The position numbers and the translations under genes are program-made. Source: Physcomitrium patens (taxonomy: Eukaryota; Streptophyta; Bryopsida; Funariales; Funariaceae). Taken from it: DNA of 64,000 bases. Positions 13,862 through 25,182 of the stretch are shown here, in pieces; position 1 is the stretch's first letter; every line of letters begins with the position of its first letter. The notes under the pieces are model-generated. The model was not told the DNA's origin. It did not search any database and saw only the letters and a list, made by a program, of their open reading frames with translations. Location: positions 8,455,458-8,519,457 of the forward strand of contig NC_037255.1 in assembly GCF_000002425.4 (NCBI RefSeq), given 5' to 3'.

Positions 13862-16730
13862 CAACAAAGACTATCAAATGCTTTATCAAAGAGATTATTT
13901 CTTGTTCTAAAGGCTAAAGAAGCAACATTTGATCAATAATTTGTAACTTTCTTGAATCTAGATTAATTTTATTTTTATGCTACTTTTATGATTATACTTA
14001 TTGATTGAAGTTTTTTAAAATAAATTCTTATAATATTAGCTAAAAATTTATTAATTTGTAATATCAAGCAATGCCTTGACAACAATAAGTTCAAGTTTGT
14101 AGAAGATCTTTTTTATTTTAGAGATTATTTATATATTATAGAAGGATTGACATGACTTTGTGTTCTTTAATCTCATCATGATTTCCTAGTTGTATGATAT
14201 TTTGGATTTAAAAAAATATTAAAGCTTATTTCTTAAGATTTTTGGTAGCCTTAAATATAGAAGTTTGTGGAGGACTTTGTTTTCTTGTATGGCATTTGTT
14301 CAAGATCCAAGAGTTTTTTATATTGTCCTTATAGACTTCTACAACCACTGCCAATTCTAAAATAATTATGGTCTTTAGCATGAATAGACTTCATCATTGA
14401 TTTATTGTCATCAACTATATTTGATGTTATCTATATTATTGTAGATTGAATTATAAAGATGACACATTTTGTCTCATGCAAAAATAGAATTTTTAGAGAA
14501 GAAATGGCAAAGCTTTTTTTTTGATAATATGTATTGATATCATGGCCTACCTAATGACATCATTGTTATTAAAGACCTCAATTTATAAAAAAATTTAAAA
14601 ATTCTTTTTTAAGATATTATAAAAAAATTTATAAGATATTATAATTTTTTAAAAATTCTTTTTTAAGATATTAAATGTAGATATCAAACTTTTTTTTTCC
14701 TTCCATCTTCAAATCAACTATCAAACAAAATGAGTCAATTAAGATTGAAGCAATATTTTTGATATACCATCAACTATCAATAAGATGATTGGACTTCATA
14801 TTTAGCTTTAGTAAAGCTTTTTTATAATAATAAACTTTATGCTTTGACTTAGAAAATATCTTTTTATATCAATTATAGCTACCATTCAAAACTTGATTTA
14901 TTAGATACATCAAAGCATGAAAATCTAGTAGCTAAAGATCTTGCAAAATAATTGTCATAGCTCCAGTCAACTTTGAAGATCTATTTATAAATAGCTTAAG
15001 ATTATTATAAAGTATCTTTTGGTGAATTTAGAAAGAAATTCCTTACTTTTCAAGTTAGAAATAAAATATGATTTTTTTCACAAAATATCAAGATGTAAAT
15101 TCCACCAATGTATCTTAATTGGTGGATTTGTTAAAAATATAGTTTTAAGTCATTTAACTATATAAATATTAAATTTTGAGATTTTTTTTATTATTTAATT
15201 ATTTATTATAATTTAGAAATACTTATAAGTTATAAAAGTCTTATTAGAAGAAAAGTCATAAAAATAGAGTCTTAGTAAGTCTTCAAAGGAATTATCTTAG
15301 TTAGTTTAATTTTTTATTTATTATTAAATATAAAGAATTATTTGTTGAGACTAATGTCTTTATTGGCTTCATATCTATATGTATTATTTATAAAAATCTG
15401 CTCAATATCTAGGTAGTAGTTAAAAGAAGCATAGAGAGAACTTCATATTATTCTAATTAATTATATAAAAAATATAATTTTTAGTAGATATAAAGTGATT
15501 TTATAATTATGAAAAATTAAAAAATTATAAAAATATATTTTTAAATAGATATTAGTATTACAAAAATATTATATGGTTTTTTAAAATTTATTTAGAATTA
15601 TTTAGGAATTTTTATAAAACATTTTAAGACCTTGGTAAAATTGAGTTTTACCACCTTGGGAGCCATTATGAAGAAATGAAGCAAGATTCAAAGCCCATAC
15701 AAGGTTCCTAGACTAATTAAATTTTTTAAATATTATAGTGAAGTCAAAACTCCAAAAATATTAGTTTTAGTAATAAAAAATATGTTGTCCAACAACTAGT
15801 CTAGTCCTTGTAGAAAGGGATGTATAAAAGTTCCATATAGATTGTAGCACCTTGAATATAGGTAGGAAGATAAGACTAAGGTCTTATAACCTCTCTTAAC
15901 AAACCATATATACTACTAGTGAGCCTTAGTGAGGCTCGAATTTTTGATCTCTTAAACCAATTATCCATGAAGTAAATACTATTTACTTAATCTTTTTATT
16001 ATTTGATTTTTATTTTTAACCTATCATAAATTATTCATAGTAATTTGGATTTATATATTTTTTATATCATTGAAAAGATAAAAAATTATCTATTTAAAAA
16101 AATATAATTTTTTAAGTTTTTTAAATTTTTTGCTAAGTAAAAATCTAATAAACAAATTGTGAGTAGTTTTATAGTGTATAATAATTTGATTGCACTTGTT
16201 TTACTTATTTTGTATTATTTTCCTTTTGTTCTTATTCTTGTTCTTGCTAATTCTATTTTATACCACTAATTATAAGGAACTCTTAATTGAGGCCATCTTG
16301 TAATTTAAATTGAAAGGATAATATTACCCTCATATAAGATTAATTGGTTTTGTGATAAGTTGAACTATCAAAGATTGAGACCATTTTGTATTGAAAAGCA
16401 AATCAATTTAGTAGCTTATTAGTTGAAACTACCCTCATCTATAAAAGTACATCCAATCTTTCATGTTTCTCTTAGAAGCTTATATAGAATCAATTGAAAA
16501 GAATACAACCATCATTGCATTTTATTAAAATAGATAATCATGTAGAATATGAGATAGAATTTTTTTTTGATTCTTGGCAAAGAAGAAGCAAGTTGAAATA
16601 ATTTATTTATTGGTGTGGCTATGATATCAATGAGTGCATGTAAGAACCCAAAAATAATCTAATTAATGTACCTCAAAAGGTATAAGAGTCTCATTGTTCC
16701 TATCTTTAGAAACCTAAACCTATTTTAAGA
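13862..16730 (+). pseudogene. Element A pol relic, RNase H end to chromodomain
   Basis: Continues the A reading frame relics after B: end of RNase H at 13862-13900 (LSDALSRRS area), integrase zinc-binding and core region 14080-14800, and integrase C-terminus 14800-15098. Sequence then resumes after insert W at about 16344 with the GPFV region and the chromodomain (about 16540-16700, readable as W-CGYDINEC-like). All frames are broken. Confidence 0.6.
15099..16343. mobile_element. Insert W: unidentified 1.2-kb insertion in element A
   Basis: Sequence absent from C1, C2, B and D at the equivalent place, between the integrase motif area 'aatatcaag' and 'gataagttgaactatc'. It is non-coding. Near its left end is an 8-bp inverted repeat, CCACCAAT...ATTGGTGG. 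I found no reliable target duplication or family assignment. Confidence 0.4.
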
Positions 16731-16849
16731 TGACTTTTCTATAAAGCTATTTTATTAATATTGAAATAAAAGAGAAAATAATTATTATTCACAATAACCT
16801 TAAAGATTAGTATATCTAGTTTATGATCTAATATATCAAATTAGAAAGT

Positions 16850-17295
16850 ATTTAAAAAATCTTTAAATGATAAATTTCAAATTGGACCTAAAGTTAAAGC
16901 TTTTTTATCACAATTATTAGATCAACCATTCTAAGTCCTACAAGCTTGAGAGGATCATCTTTAAGATGAAGTTGGACCTTCTCAAAGAAAGAAACGTCCA
17001 TGCTATAATTAATTTAGACAAAAAATCTCTAAGATAATACTTAAGCTTTAGTCATTCTATTACAACTTGATACAATAGATCCTAATAGAATTGAAGTCTC
17101 TTTTCATGGGTGTTTTGAGGGCCTTTATGCTAATTAAATTCAAAGAATAGGTCTTCAACAAGCAAATGAAGGTGGCCATTTTTGCTATCTGAATGGACTA
17201 ATTTATCTTTTGAGTAGAGATGAACGAATAGCATATATTGTAGCTACTATCTAATAAATTTTTGAATTCTTACAGATATAAAACCAATACTCTTT
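16850..17295 (+). pseudogene. ORF3 remnant of element A
   Basis: Just upstream of the A polypurine tract. With a few stops read through, the C-terminal half matches the ORF3 C-terminal motif of C1. Readable A residues include YLNGLIYLLSRDERIAYIVA followed by IFEFL; C1 has RWLQGPMNHLPREQQLEFIA followed by IFIFL. This shows that ORF3 was already present in the ancestor of A and C1. Confidence 0.55.
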
Positions 17296-17324
17296 GTAGA
17301 ACTTGGAGTTAGAAAAAGAAGTGA

Positions 17325-17916
17325 TATTATAGACATTCAACAAGAAGATTTTAAAAATATATTTTGAATATTCTATTAGCTTTTATTATATTTTAAAAAT
17401 ATTCTAATAAAATATTTTATTATATTTTAAAAATATTCTAGTAAAATATTTTAGAATATTTTTAAAATATTTTAATAAAAGATTTTAGTATATTTTAAAA
17501 AGATTATAAAAATATTTCAAAAATATTTTAAAATATTCTAAAAGATTTTAAAAAGATTTCAAAAATATTCTAGTAAATTTTAAAAAATTCTAAGAAGATT
17601 AAAAAAATTATTTAAGAAGCTTCCTAAGATTGTTTTATCTTTAAGCAATATAAAAAATTCTCAAGAAGCTTCCTAGGATTGCTTTGTTTTCAAGTAACTT
17701 AATTTTTTTTTTAAGAAGCTTCCTAACACCTAATATATATTGGAGTTGATACTAAGAGGACCCTCAATCTTGACAATACATCTCTTTGAGCTCTAACTCA
17801 TCTTTCTTTGACTTGATTTTATACTCATCTGGTTAAATCAAGTTTATGCTAGCTTTCTTGTCAAAATTCTTTTGTTCAACCTCTTATTTGATCTTCTATA
17901 TAGTGTATCCATGAAA
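17325..17916 (+). repeat. 3' LTR of element A
   Basis: Starts TATTATAGACATTC after a purine tract (agttagaaaaagaagtga) and ends near TATCCATGAAA. LRR-relic sequence resumes directly afterwards. The left half has expanded 'aaaatattctaataaaatatttt'-type repeats compared with the 5' LTR. Confidence 0.65.
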
Positions 17917-18125
17917 ATTAAACTTTAAAGATTAAATAACTCTATTGGCAATGATATTAAGCTTGAACATCTACTTATATCAAATTTTATTAAAGATATA
18001 AAGTTCTTCAATTCCTATGATATTGATATTAAGTTTAAATATCCATGTATATTCAATCATATTAAAGATATAATATTATCAAATTGCTTTGGCAATGTTA
18101 TCAAGTTTGAGCATTTACTTCTAAT
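17917..18125 (-). pseudogene. LRR remnant between elements A and D
   Basis: Nearly three 72-bp LRR units (plus-strand landmarks 'ggcaatgatattaag', 'atcaaattttattaaag', 'ggcaatgttatcaag'), sandwiched exactly between the 3' LTR of A and the 5' LTR of D. This shows that both elements inserted into one LRR array. Confidence 0.65.
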
Positions 18126-18686
18126 TGTCACGGACATACTCATATAAGCCAGTAATTACATATATAAATAGATAGAAGTAAGTAAAAGTAGATAAAAGTA
18201 ACTTAATTCTATAATATTTGGTATCAAAGCTTCCTAGAAGCTTCATAGATGCTACTTTGACTTTATAGGTGTCTTTAATTGACTTTTTGGATTAGAAACG
18301 TGGTCAACAAGTTGGCCTTGTGCCACACATGTTGTTAGCTTAAAGACCAAGCTAACAATGTGGCCCACACGTAGAAAAACTTGCCTTGTAAGTCTAGGCA
18401 TGTGTCCTATAAAGTCAATATATATTGGAGGTCCTATAGAACGTCGTCATGTAGCTCCTAATTAGATAGTATATATAGAGACATGAGTGAAGCCTTCTTC
18501 ACTCTTATCAACTTCTTTTTTGTTTTTAGTCTAGTTTTAAGAGTCTTCATGTTTTTTAGTCTTTGGCAATAGTCATTCCAGTTTCTCTTTCAATATACAC
18601 ACTTATTTATTTATATTTTGTTACCTTTCTTTGACTGAAGGCTCACTTGTCTGAATTGCTTTTTCATCGAGTTCTTGTCCTTGAAA
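18126..18686 (+). repeat. 5' LTR of element D
   Basis: 561 bp, equal in length to the 3' copy. A TATA-like 'agtatatatag' sits near 18469. It ends TTGAAA where TTGACA is expected. The two LTRs differ mostly by transitions. Confidence 0.85.
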
Positions 18687-18706
18687 AATTGACAAGAGTA
18701 CACTTA

Positions 18707-18718
18707 TAATATCAGAGC
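18707..18718 (+). promoter_or_regulatory. tRNA-iMet primer-binding site of element D
   Basis: TAATATCAGAGC differs from the usual plant initiator-Met complement TGGTATCAGAGC by two G-to-A changes. It lies about 20 bp after the 5' LTR, the same spacing as in C1. Confidence 0.65.
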
Positions 18719-18899
18719 TTTATCTTTTCTTGATTAAGAGTGGATTACCCCCTTTTTTTTATAAGATATAAGCGTATTAAGAGTTGTAGATTACCCTCTT
18801 TTAAACTGATATTGTTTTTAGTATTTTCTTTGTTCTCAAGTCCGTTCTCTTACTTGTCTTGAGCAATATTAGATTTTTTTTTTTTTTTTAGATGTTACC

Positions 18900-20043
18900 A
18901 TGGCAGAGCTTGTCGAATTAAAGAGTGCAATGACATAAATTTAAGAAAAACTGAGGTAATTAATGCTTGTGATACATCAATTTAATTCACCAACAGAAGG
19001 AGGAATAAGAATAATAGAAAGTGGAGATATAGAGATGATCAAAGCTACCTCAATATCTACATCAAATCATGCCTCTTCTTCCATGGTGGAATACCATTCA
19101 AATGCTAGAAAACTAAGAATTAACTTACTCAAGAAATTTGATGGTACGAGATCAAAGTTTCGAGGATTCATCAATCAAGTACAATTAACAATCGAACTTC
19201 AACTCCAAAGCTATCCAACTCCAGGATCACAAGTCAGGTTTATTAGAACACTACTTTTCAGTTTTACATTATCATGATTTTTATCTTTTCTTGAATGATA
19301 AGATCTAATATTGGATAATTTAGAAGCTTTCTTGGTAAAACTTCGATCTATGTATGGAGAACATGATACAATTCATGTTGCAACAAATAAGATCCGTATC
19401 TTGTAATAAGAAAATCGATCTGTAACAATGTATGCTTTACAATTTTGACAACTTAAGATTGATACCAAGTGGGATGATGCTGCACTCATTAGCAAATTTC
19501 TTTATGGACTACAATATGAGGTAAAAAAAATTGATGCTCAATTTATCTGATCCTCAAAAATTGAGTCAAGCAATTGATTTTGCTATAAAATATGACAATC
19601 GACTTTTTGAATTTTGATCTGAGAGTCACATAAGTAGGCCTCAATATTATTACAATTCAATGGCAATACCTATGTCTTCTCAACACATATCTTTAGAAGT
19701 AAAAGATATGCAAATCGATGCAATACGTTTCAAATCTCTTACTGAACAAAAAAAGACTTGTCGTCGTCAAGAAGGATAATGTTTATATTGTGGAGAACCA
19801 AAACATACTATTCAACATTGTCCAAAGAAATGACACAACCACAAATTGAGGAGTATGGCTGTCAAAGAAGATAATATGTTGAAAAATAAATAATATAATA
19901 TGAAGATAATATGCAAATCGATGCAATACATTTCAAATCTCTTACTGAACAAGAAAAGACTCGTCGTCATCAAGAAGGACTATGTTTATATTGTGGAGAA
20001 CCAAAACACACTATTCAACATTGTCCAAAGAAATGACACAACC
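18900..20043 (+). pseudogene. Element D gag (broken)
   Basis: Starts ATGGCAGAGCTTG and has stops within the first 20 codons. The longest open part is 18963-19277, containing the gag-core motif KKFDGTRSKFRGFINQ that matches C1 gag (DKFDGTRSKFRGFVNQ). The 3' part encodes the CCHC zinc knuckle CLYCGEPKHTIQHC, in two copies because of a 203-bp tandem duplication. Unlike C1 and C2, gag and pol of D lie in the same frame, separated by a TGA after the CPKK residues. Confidence 0.75.
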
Positions 20044-20113
20044 ACAAATTGAGGAGTATGGTTGTCAAAGAAGATAATATGAGGACCGTACGGCTGGAAT
20101 CTTGCACAACATC
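19708..20113 (+). repeat. 203-bp tandem duplication containing the gag zinc knuckle
   Basis: 'atgcaaatcgatgcaatac' occurs at 19708 and again at 19911. The two copies stay nearly identical through the zinc knuckle, the TGA and the start of pol. The period of 203 is not divisible by three, so it also disturbs the reading frame. Confidence 0.9.
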
Positions 20114-22462
20114 TAGTAAAGGTTTTATTCTCTCTTCAGAACCCTCTCCTTGTTTTACATTAAATGTTATTTTAGGACCTAAACATTACAAAGCCTCTGC
20201 CTTGTTAGATTTAGGAGCCTCAGCATGTTTCTTAAATGAAGAATTTACTAAACGACATAGCATATCTTTAGTAAAAAAAACTAAACCTATTCATGTAGAA
20301 GTCATAGATGGTCATCCATTGTCTTCTGGAGATATTACTCACGAAACCCTTCCTATAGAAGTAATAATCAATGGTCATAATAGCTTTGTAGTATTTAATA
20401 TCATTAGATCTCCCTCTAGTCGAGTCATTTTAGGTTTATCATGGTTAGAAAAATACAACCCTCAAATAGATTATATTTCTCAAACTCTTACTTTTTTTAA
20501 AAGTATAACTACCAGTGTAATTAATCAAGTACAGAGTCATAAGTTCAACTCAATTAAACCCGTGTTTATAGATGCAAAAGCTTTCTTGCATGTTGCTATG
20601 AAAGAATCACCATATATTATTTATGCCAAACTCGTTTCTAATAGTGCAAAGACTTCACATGGCATTCCAAGCCAATATCAAGAATTTCAAGATGTATTTG
20701 AAAAAAAGAATGCAGATACACTCCCAGAACATCGTCCCTATGATTACTCAATTGATCTTCAAGAAGGAGCACAATCGCCATTCGGACCAATCTACAGTTT
20801 ATCACAAAATGAATTGACTGAACTCAAGGAGTATATTGAAGAAAATCTAGCCAAGAATTTCATACGCCATTGTAAATCTTCGGTAGGAGCTCCAATTCTA
20901 TACAAAAATAGATCTCTGAGGAACATACAATTTAGTATGTATCAAAGAAAGAAATGAATGGAAGACTGTATTTTGAACTAGATATGGACATTTTGAATAC
21001 AACGTCATGCCCTTTGGACTTACAAATGCACGAGCAACTTTTCAACATCTAATGAATGATATTTTTTAAGAGTTTTTGGACGATTTTGTGGTCGGTTATC
21101 TATACGACATCTTGATTTATTCTAAGAATCCAAAAGAATATGAACCTCATGTTTGTCGTGTGTTACAAAAATTAAGAGATGCGGGACACTATGCCAAGAT
21201 AAAAAAGTGTATATTCTACACTACTTAAGTCAATTTCTTAAGTTACATTATTTCAAATGATGAACTTATGATGGATCCTAAGAAAGTTTAAACTATTATA
21301 GATTAGAAGATCCTAAAAATGGTAAGAGATGTCCAATGATTTTTGAAATTTACCAACTACTATTAGATCTTCATCAAAGACTTGTCTCGAGTTGTAACTC
21401 CACTTACATGTTTGACTTGTAAAGACAAACTCCAATGGAATCAAGAAGCGGAAGTTGCTTTTGAATCTTTTAAGACATCATTTGTTTCTGCACCAATCTT
21501 GTATCGCGTTGATTTTTCCAAAACATTCTTTATAGAAACAAATACATCAAACTTTGCTTTAGGTGCGATTTTGTCACAAATGGGAACAGATGACAAACTT
21601 CATCCAGTAGTCTTTCATTCAAGAAAATTCTCAGCAACAGAAATCAATTATGAGATCCATGACATAGAATTTCTTGCAATTATAGATTCTTTTCAAGAAT
21701 AGCATCATTATCTAGAAGATGCTTCCAATCTAGTCACTGTATCTACAGATCACAAGAATCTCAAGTATTTCATGTCAACACACGTATTAAAACATCGTCA
21801 AGCTCGTTGGAGCATGTCTTTATCAAAATTCAAGTTCATTATCACTTATCGGCTAAGACAACAACAAGGTTTGTCTGATGCCTTGTCTAGACGTTCTTAT
21901 CTTGCACCAAAAGAAGAAGATACAGCTTTTGAGTAACAAAGAACAGTTCTCTTGAAGCCGAAGCAATTTCATCTTCGAGCAATAAAATCAACATTGACTG
22001 TTGATTTAACTTTTCTCAAGCAAGTCTAGTTAAATATTTCTTCAGACCCTCTTGTTCATGATATCAAGAATAGTTCTTCTAAATCTCATGATCCCTCTAA
22101 ATTCCAGTTCAAGAACAACCTACTCTATTTCGAAGGATGCCTATATGTTCCAGAAGGAGAAACACATTTATGTGTTCTTCAAGCTCGTTACGACCTCCCA
22201 ATAGCAAGACATTTTGGATACAATAAGACTTTGGAGCTGATATCTAGGGATTTTTGGTGGCCTCAAATGTGAAAGACAGTCAAAGATTTTGTACAATCAT
22301 GTGATGTTTGCTCAAGATCAAAAACTCTTCATCATCGATATTTTGGACTTTTTCAACCATTACCCATTCCAGAACAACCATGGTCTTCTATTTCTATGGA
22401 CTTCATCACGGATCTTCCAATCTCAGGTTCTTATGACTCTATATTCATGATAGTAGATCGTT

Positions 22463-24055
22463 GTTGTGATGTAACATAGATAACAAGTGAAAGGATGAAA
22501 AAAATATCATGTTTTGAGGATCTCACTTCAAAAATATTGTAGCAAATTATCTTGGAAAAATAGATATTAGTCAAAGGGTTGAAAAATTAAAGGTGCTAAT
22601 GCTGCCTAGTTACAAATTATGCTTCTATTTACTTTGTAAGGCCATAAATAAGGCAAAACAAGGTAGATTAGGAAAAAAAAAGGAATATAAACATATGTAA
22701 GGAAGAGTAAGGAGTGAAAATTAGTAAAAATTACCTCAAGAAGATGAAATTTGATACCCGAAGAGGACCGGTTATGAACTTAGGTTGAAATCAGTTCCTA
22801 AGGCACAAAACCGCACTCTGACAACGACTTAAGGGTTCTTTAGAAGATCGAAGAGCCAAATCAGGGAGAAGACTTATGGAGGGATTTTTGAGAGGTGATT
22901 TCGTGTCATTTGGATGAGTATTTTTGAGGGATTTTCAAAGCAAGTGATGTTCTCTATGAATTTAGATCTTTGAGAAATAAAACTAGTTTACAAAGTTTTG
23001 GATTTCGTGTCTTTTGTAGCTTTTTTATAGGTGAAAATTTAGAAACTTATTGGTATACTTGTTGTAAATGTATATAAGAGATTTGAGGTCAATCGAATGG
23101 CTAGATCGATACATATGAAGGTTTTTATAGGCTAAGGTCTCGAGATTTAGGATTTTAGGACCACTAAGGTTTTCTTAGATATCTAGCAATCTACTAATTG
23201 GATTGGAGAGATTTTTGGTTTTATCAGTAGAAGACTTGATTTTCTATATGCAAGTAAAATTTGGGAGCAATTAAATGGTAAAAAGTCAAGATATCAGTGC
23301 TGGAAGTTGGCATCAAGATTAGAGAAGGAGAGATTAGCCGACATCCGAGCGGAATTTTTGAGGTCATTGACTATTTAATAAGTGTGATTTTCTTCAAAAT
23401 TTGTATGCTGGTTTGTAACTTAAATCCTAAGAAGTATGCAAATTTTAAATTAAAATCGACGGTTCAATCTTTAGTTATTTAATTTTCAAATCTATGATTA
23501 GGATTTGGTTTGGATTAGGGTTTAATTAAGGTTTAGGGTTAGGATATGGTTTAGGATTTGATTTAGGGTTTAGGATTTAGGGTTTGGTTTAGGATTTGAT
23601 TTAGGGTTTAGGGTTTGGATTAGAATTTGGATTAGGATTTGGATTAGGATTTAGGATTTGATTTAGGATTTAGTTAGGGATTGATTTAAGGTTTAGGATT
23701 TGATTAAGATTTGAATAGGGTTTGGTCTAGGATTTAGGATTTATCTAGGATTTGATTAAGGTTGGATTAGAATTAGGAGTTGGTTAGAATTTAAGGTTTT
23801 ATTAGATTTTTGTTAGGATTTGACTAAGTTTTCTTTAATATTCTTTTATATTTCTTTAGGATTTCCTTGTGTTTCTTTTATAACTTCAATAAAATTTAAT
23901 TGAGCTTGCTAAATGTTTGATTATGATTGTTAATGTTTAATTGTAAATTCTTTATAATCCTATTAGATTGTTAGGACCTTTTGTTATAATTTTCTTTTAT
24001 CTTCCACAGTCATATGCTCGGTGCATTCTCAAGCAAGTCTTCACGTAATACGACA
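22463..24055. mobile_element. Insert Z: 1.6-kb non-coding insertion with telomere-like repeats
   Basis: Splits the integrase of D exactly: the IVDR codons precede it and FTKMAHF follows. A direct repeat, atcgtt, flanks it (22457-22462 and 24055-24060), consistent with a 5-6-bp target duplication. It begins (T)GTTGTGATG and ends ATACGAC(A), similar to the termini of X/X' (TGTTGTG...ATACGATAGCA), so it may be a related solo LTR or non-autonomous LTR element. No coding sequence is seen. The 3' third is a degenerate TTTAGGG-like array. Confidence 0.6.
23500..23830 (+). repeat. Interstitial telomere-like repeat tract
   Basis: About 330 bp of variants of TTTAGGG, the plant telomere unit, such as TTTAGGG, ATTAGGG, TTTAGGA, TTTGGT and TTGATT. 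The G-rich strand is the plus strand. Exact TTTAGGG occurs several times near 23520-23610, and the tract becomes more degenerate to the right. Confidence 0.7.
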
Positions 24056-24617
24056 TCGTTTTACCAAGATGGCACATTTTATACCATGTACAAAATCTAT
24101 CACAAGTGAAGAAACAGCTAAGCTCTTTCTTGACAATATCTATCGCTATCATGGATTATCCAAGGATATTATATCAAATAGGAGAACTCAATTTGTATCA
24201 AGATTTTGGCAGATTCTTTTCAAGATTCTAAAAGTGGATATAAAACTATCTTCGACATTCCATCTTCAAACTGATGGATAAACGGAGCGTGTTAATCAAG
24301 TTTTGGAGCAATATTTAAGATGTACCATTAACTACCAATAAGATGATTGGACAACTCTTTTGCCAGTGGCAGAGTTTGCTTACAATAACACGGTACATTC
24401 TTCTACAAAACAAACACCTTTCTTTACTAATTATGGTTATCATCCACGATTTGATACTTTTGACTTTTCAAAAGTTGATAATCTTGCTGCAAAAGATTTA
24501 GCAATTCATTTGTCAAAGCTACATGCAACGATAAAGGCATAGTTAAAAGAAGCTCAAGAACAACAAAAGGTCAATGCGGATGTCTATCGAAAGGAACAAC
24601 CACCATTCCGCTTAGGT

Positions 24618-24713
24618 GATAAGGTATGGCTACTTCATCGCAATATAAAGACCACTCCTCCTTGTGATAAGATATGGCTACTTCGTCATAATATCAAGAC
24701 CACTCCTCCTTGT
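24618..24713 (+). repeat. 48-bp tandem duplication in element D integrase C-terminus
   Basis: 'gataaggtatggctactt' at 24618 and 'gataagatatggctactt' at 24666 give two copies of a 48-bp unit (16 codons, in frame). It covers the conserved KVWLLRRNIKT segment of the integrase C-terminal domain. Confidence 0.85.
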
Positions 24714-25182
24714 GACAAGTTGGACTATCGAAGGCTTGGACCAATTTCTATTTTTGCACAAATCAATCCAGTTGCATATTGTTTACATCTACCGAAGTTA
24801 ATGAAAATCCATCCAGTATTCCACGTATCTCTTCTTAAATCATACAAGATAATGGACGTACCAAGAAGACGACAAGCTCTACCTCCTCTTATATAAGTGG
24901 ATAATAATGAAGAGTTTGAAGTAGAAGAAGTCTTAGAATTAAGGCGGTGCCAAAATCAATTAGAATATCTTGTCCATTGACACGGATATGATATTAGTGA
25001 ATGCACATGGGAGCCACTAAAGAATCTTGCAAATGCAGCAAATGTGATGGAGGCTTTTCATCGACGACATCCATCAAAATCAAGATAAAAATCTTTTTTA
25101 TAAAAGAAACAACATCTAGGCAAGATAATATTCTACTTTCAATCCTTGTTTGTAACTTCTTTGTAGTTGTGACACTCAAGAG

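Larger units (their letters stand above)
2756..17916 (+). mobile_element. Element A: decayed Ty3/gypsy LTR retrotransposon, family 1
   Basis: A very old relative of the young element C1. It has the same order of parts: LTR, tRNA-primer-like leader, gag, protease, RT, RNase H, integrase, chromodomain, ORF3, polypurine tract and LTR. It is interrupted by insert X (3449-4698), element B (7555-13856) and insert W (about 15099-16343). Both LTRs start TATTATRRACAT, a transition-decayed form of the C1 start TGTCATGGACAT, and end near TATCCATGAWA. The 5-bp flanks (tctaa / attaa) agree at three of five positions, so a target duplication is only suggestive. It sits inside the LRR relic. C-to-T and G-to-A decay has destroyed all reading frames. 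Confidence 0.75.
20049..25087 (+). pseudogene. Element D pol (protease to chromodomain), interrupted
   Basis: The open stretch 20049-20957 encodes the protease (ALLDLGAS where DSGAS is expected) and the start of RT. RT has an in-frame-breaking deletion joining GAPIL directly to the TKIDL region, so fingers and palm are missing, and the catalytic motif reads YLYD instead of YLDD (about 21100). RNase H and the RNH tail lie at 21382-21935, and the integrase zinc domain at about 22190-22330. Insert Z (22463-24055) splits the integrase core after the IVDR residues. The core resumes at 24057 (FTKMAHF, SNRRTQF). A chromodomain-like end is at 24900-25085. The element is clearly non-functional. Confidence 0.8.

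Noticed and set aside
23297..23482. 61-codon ORF inside insert Z
   Set aside because: No domain, non-coding surroundings, and length expected by chance.
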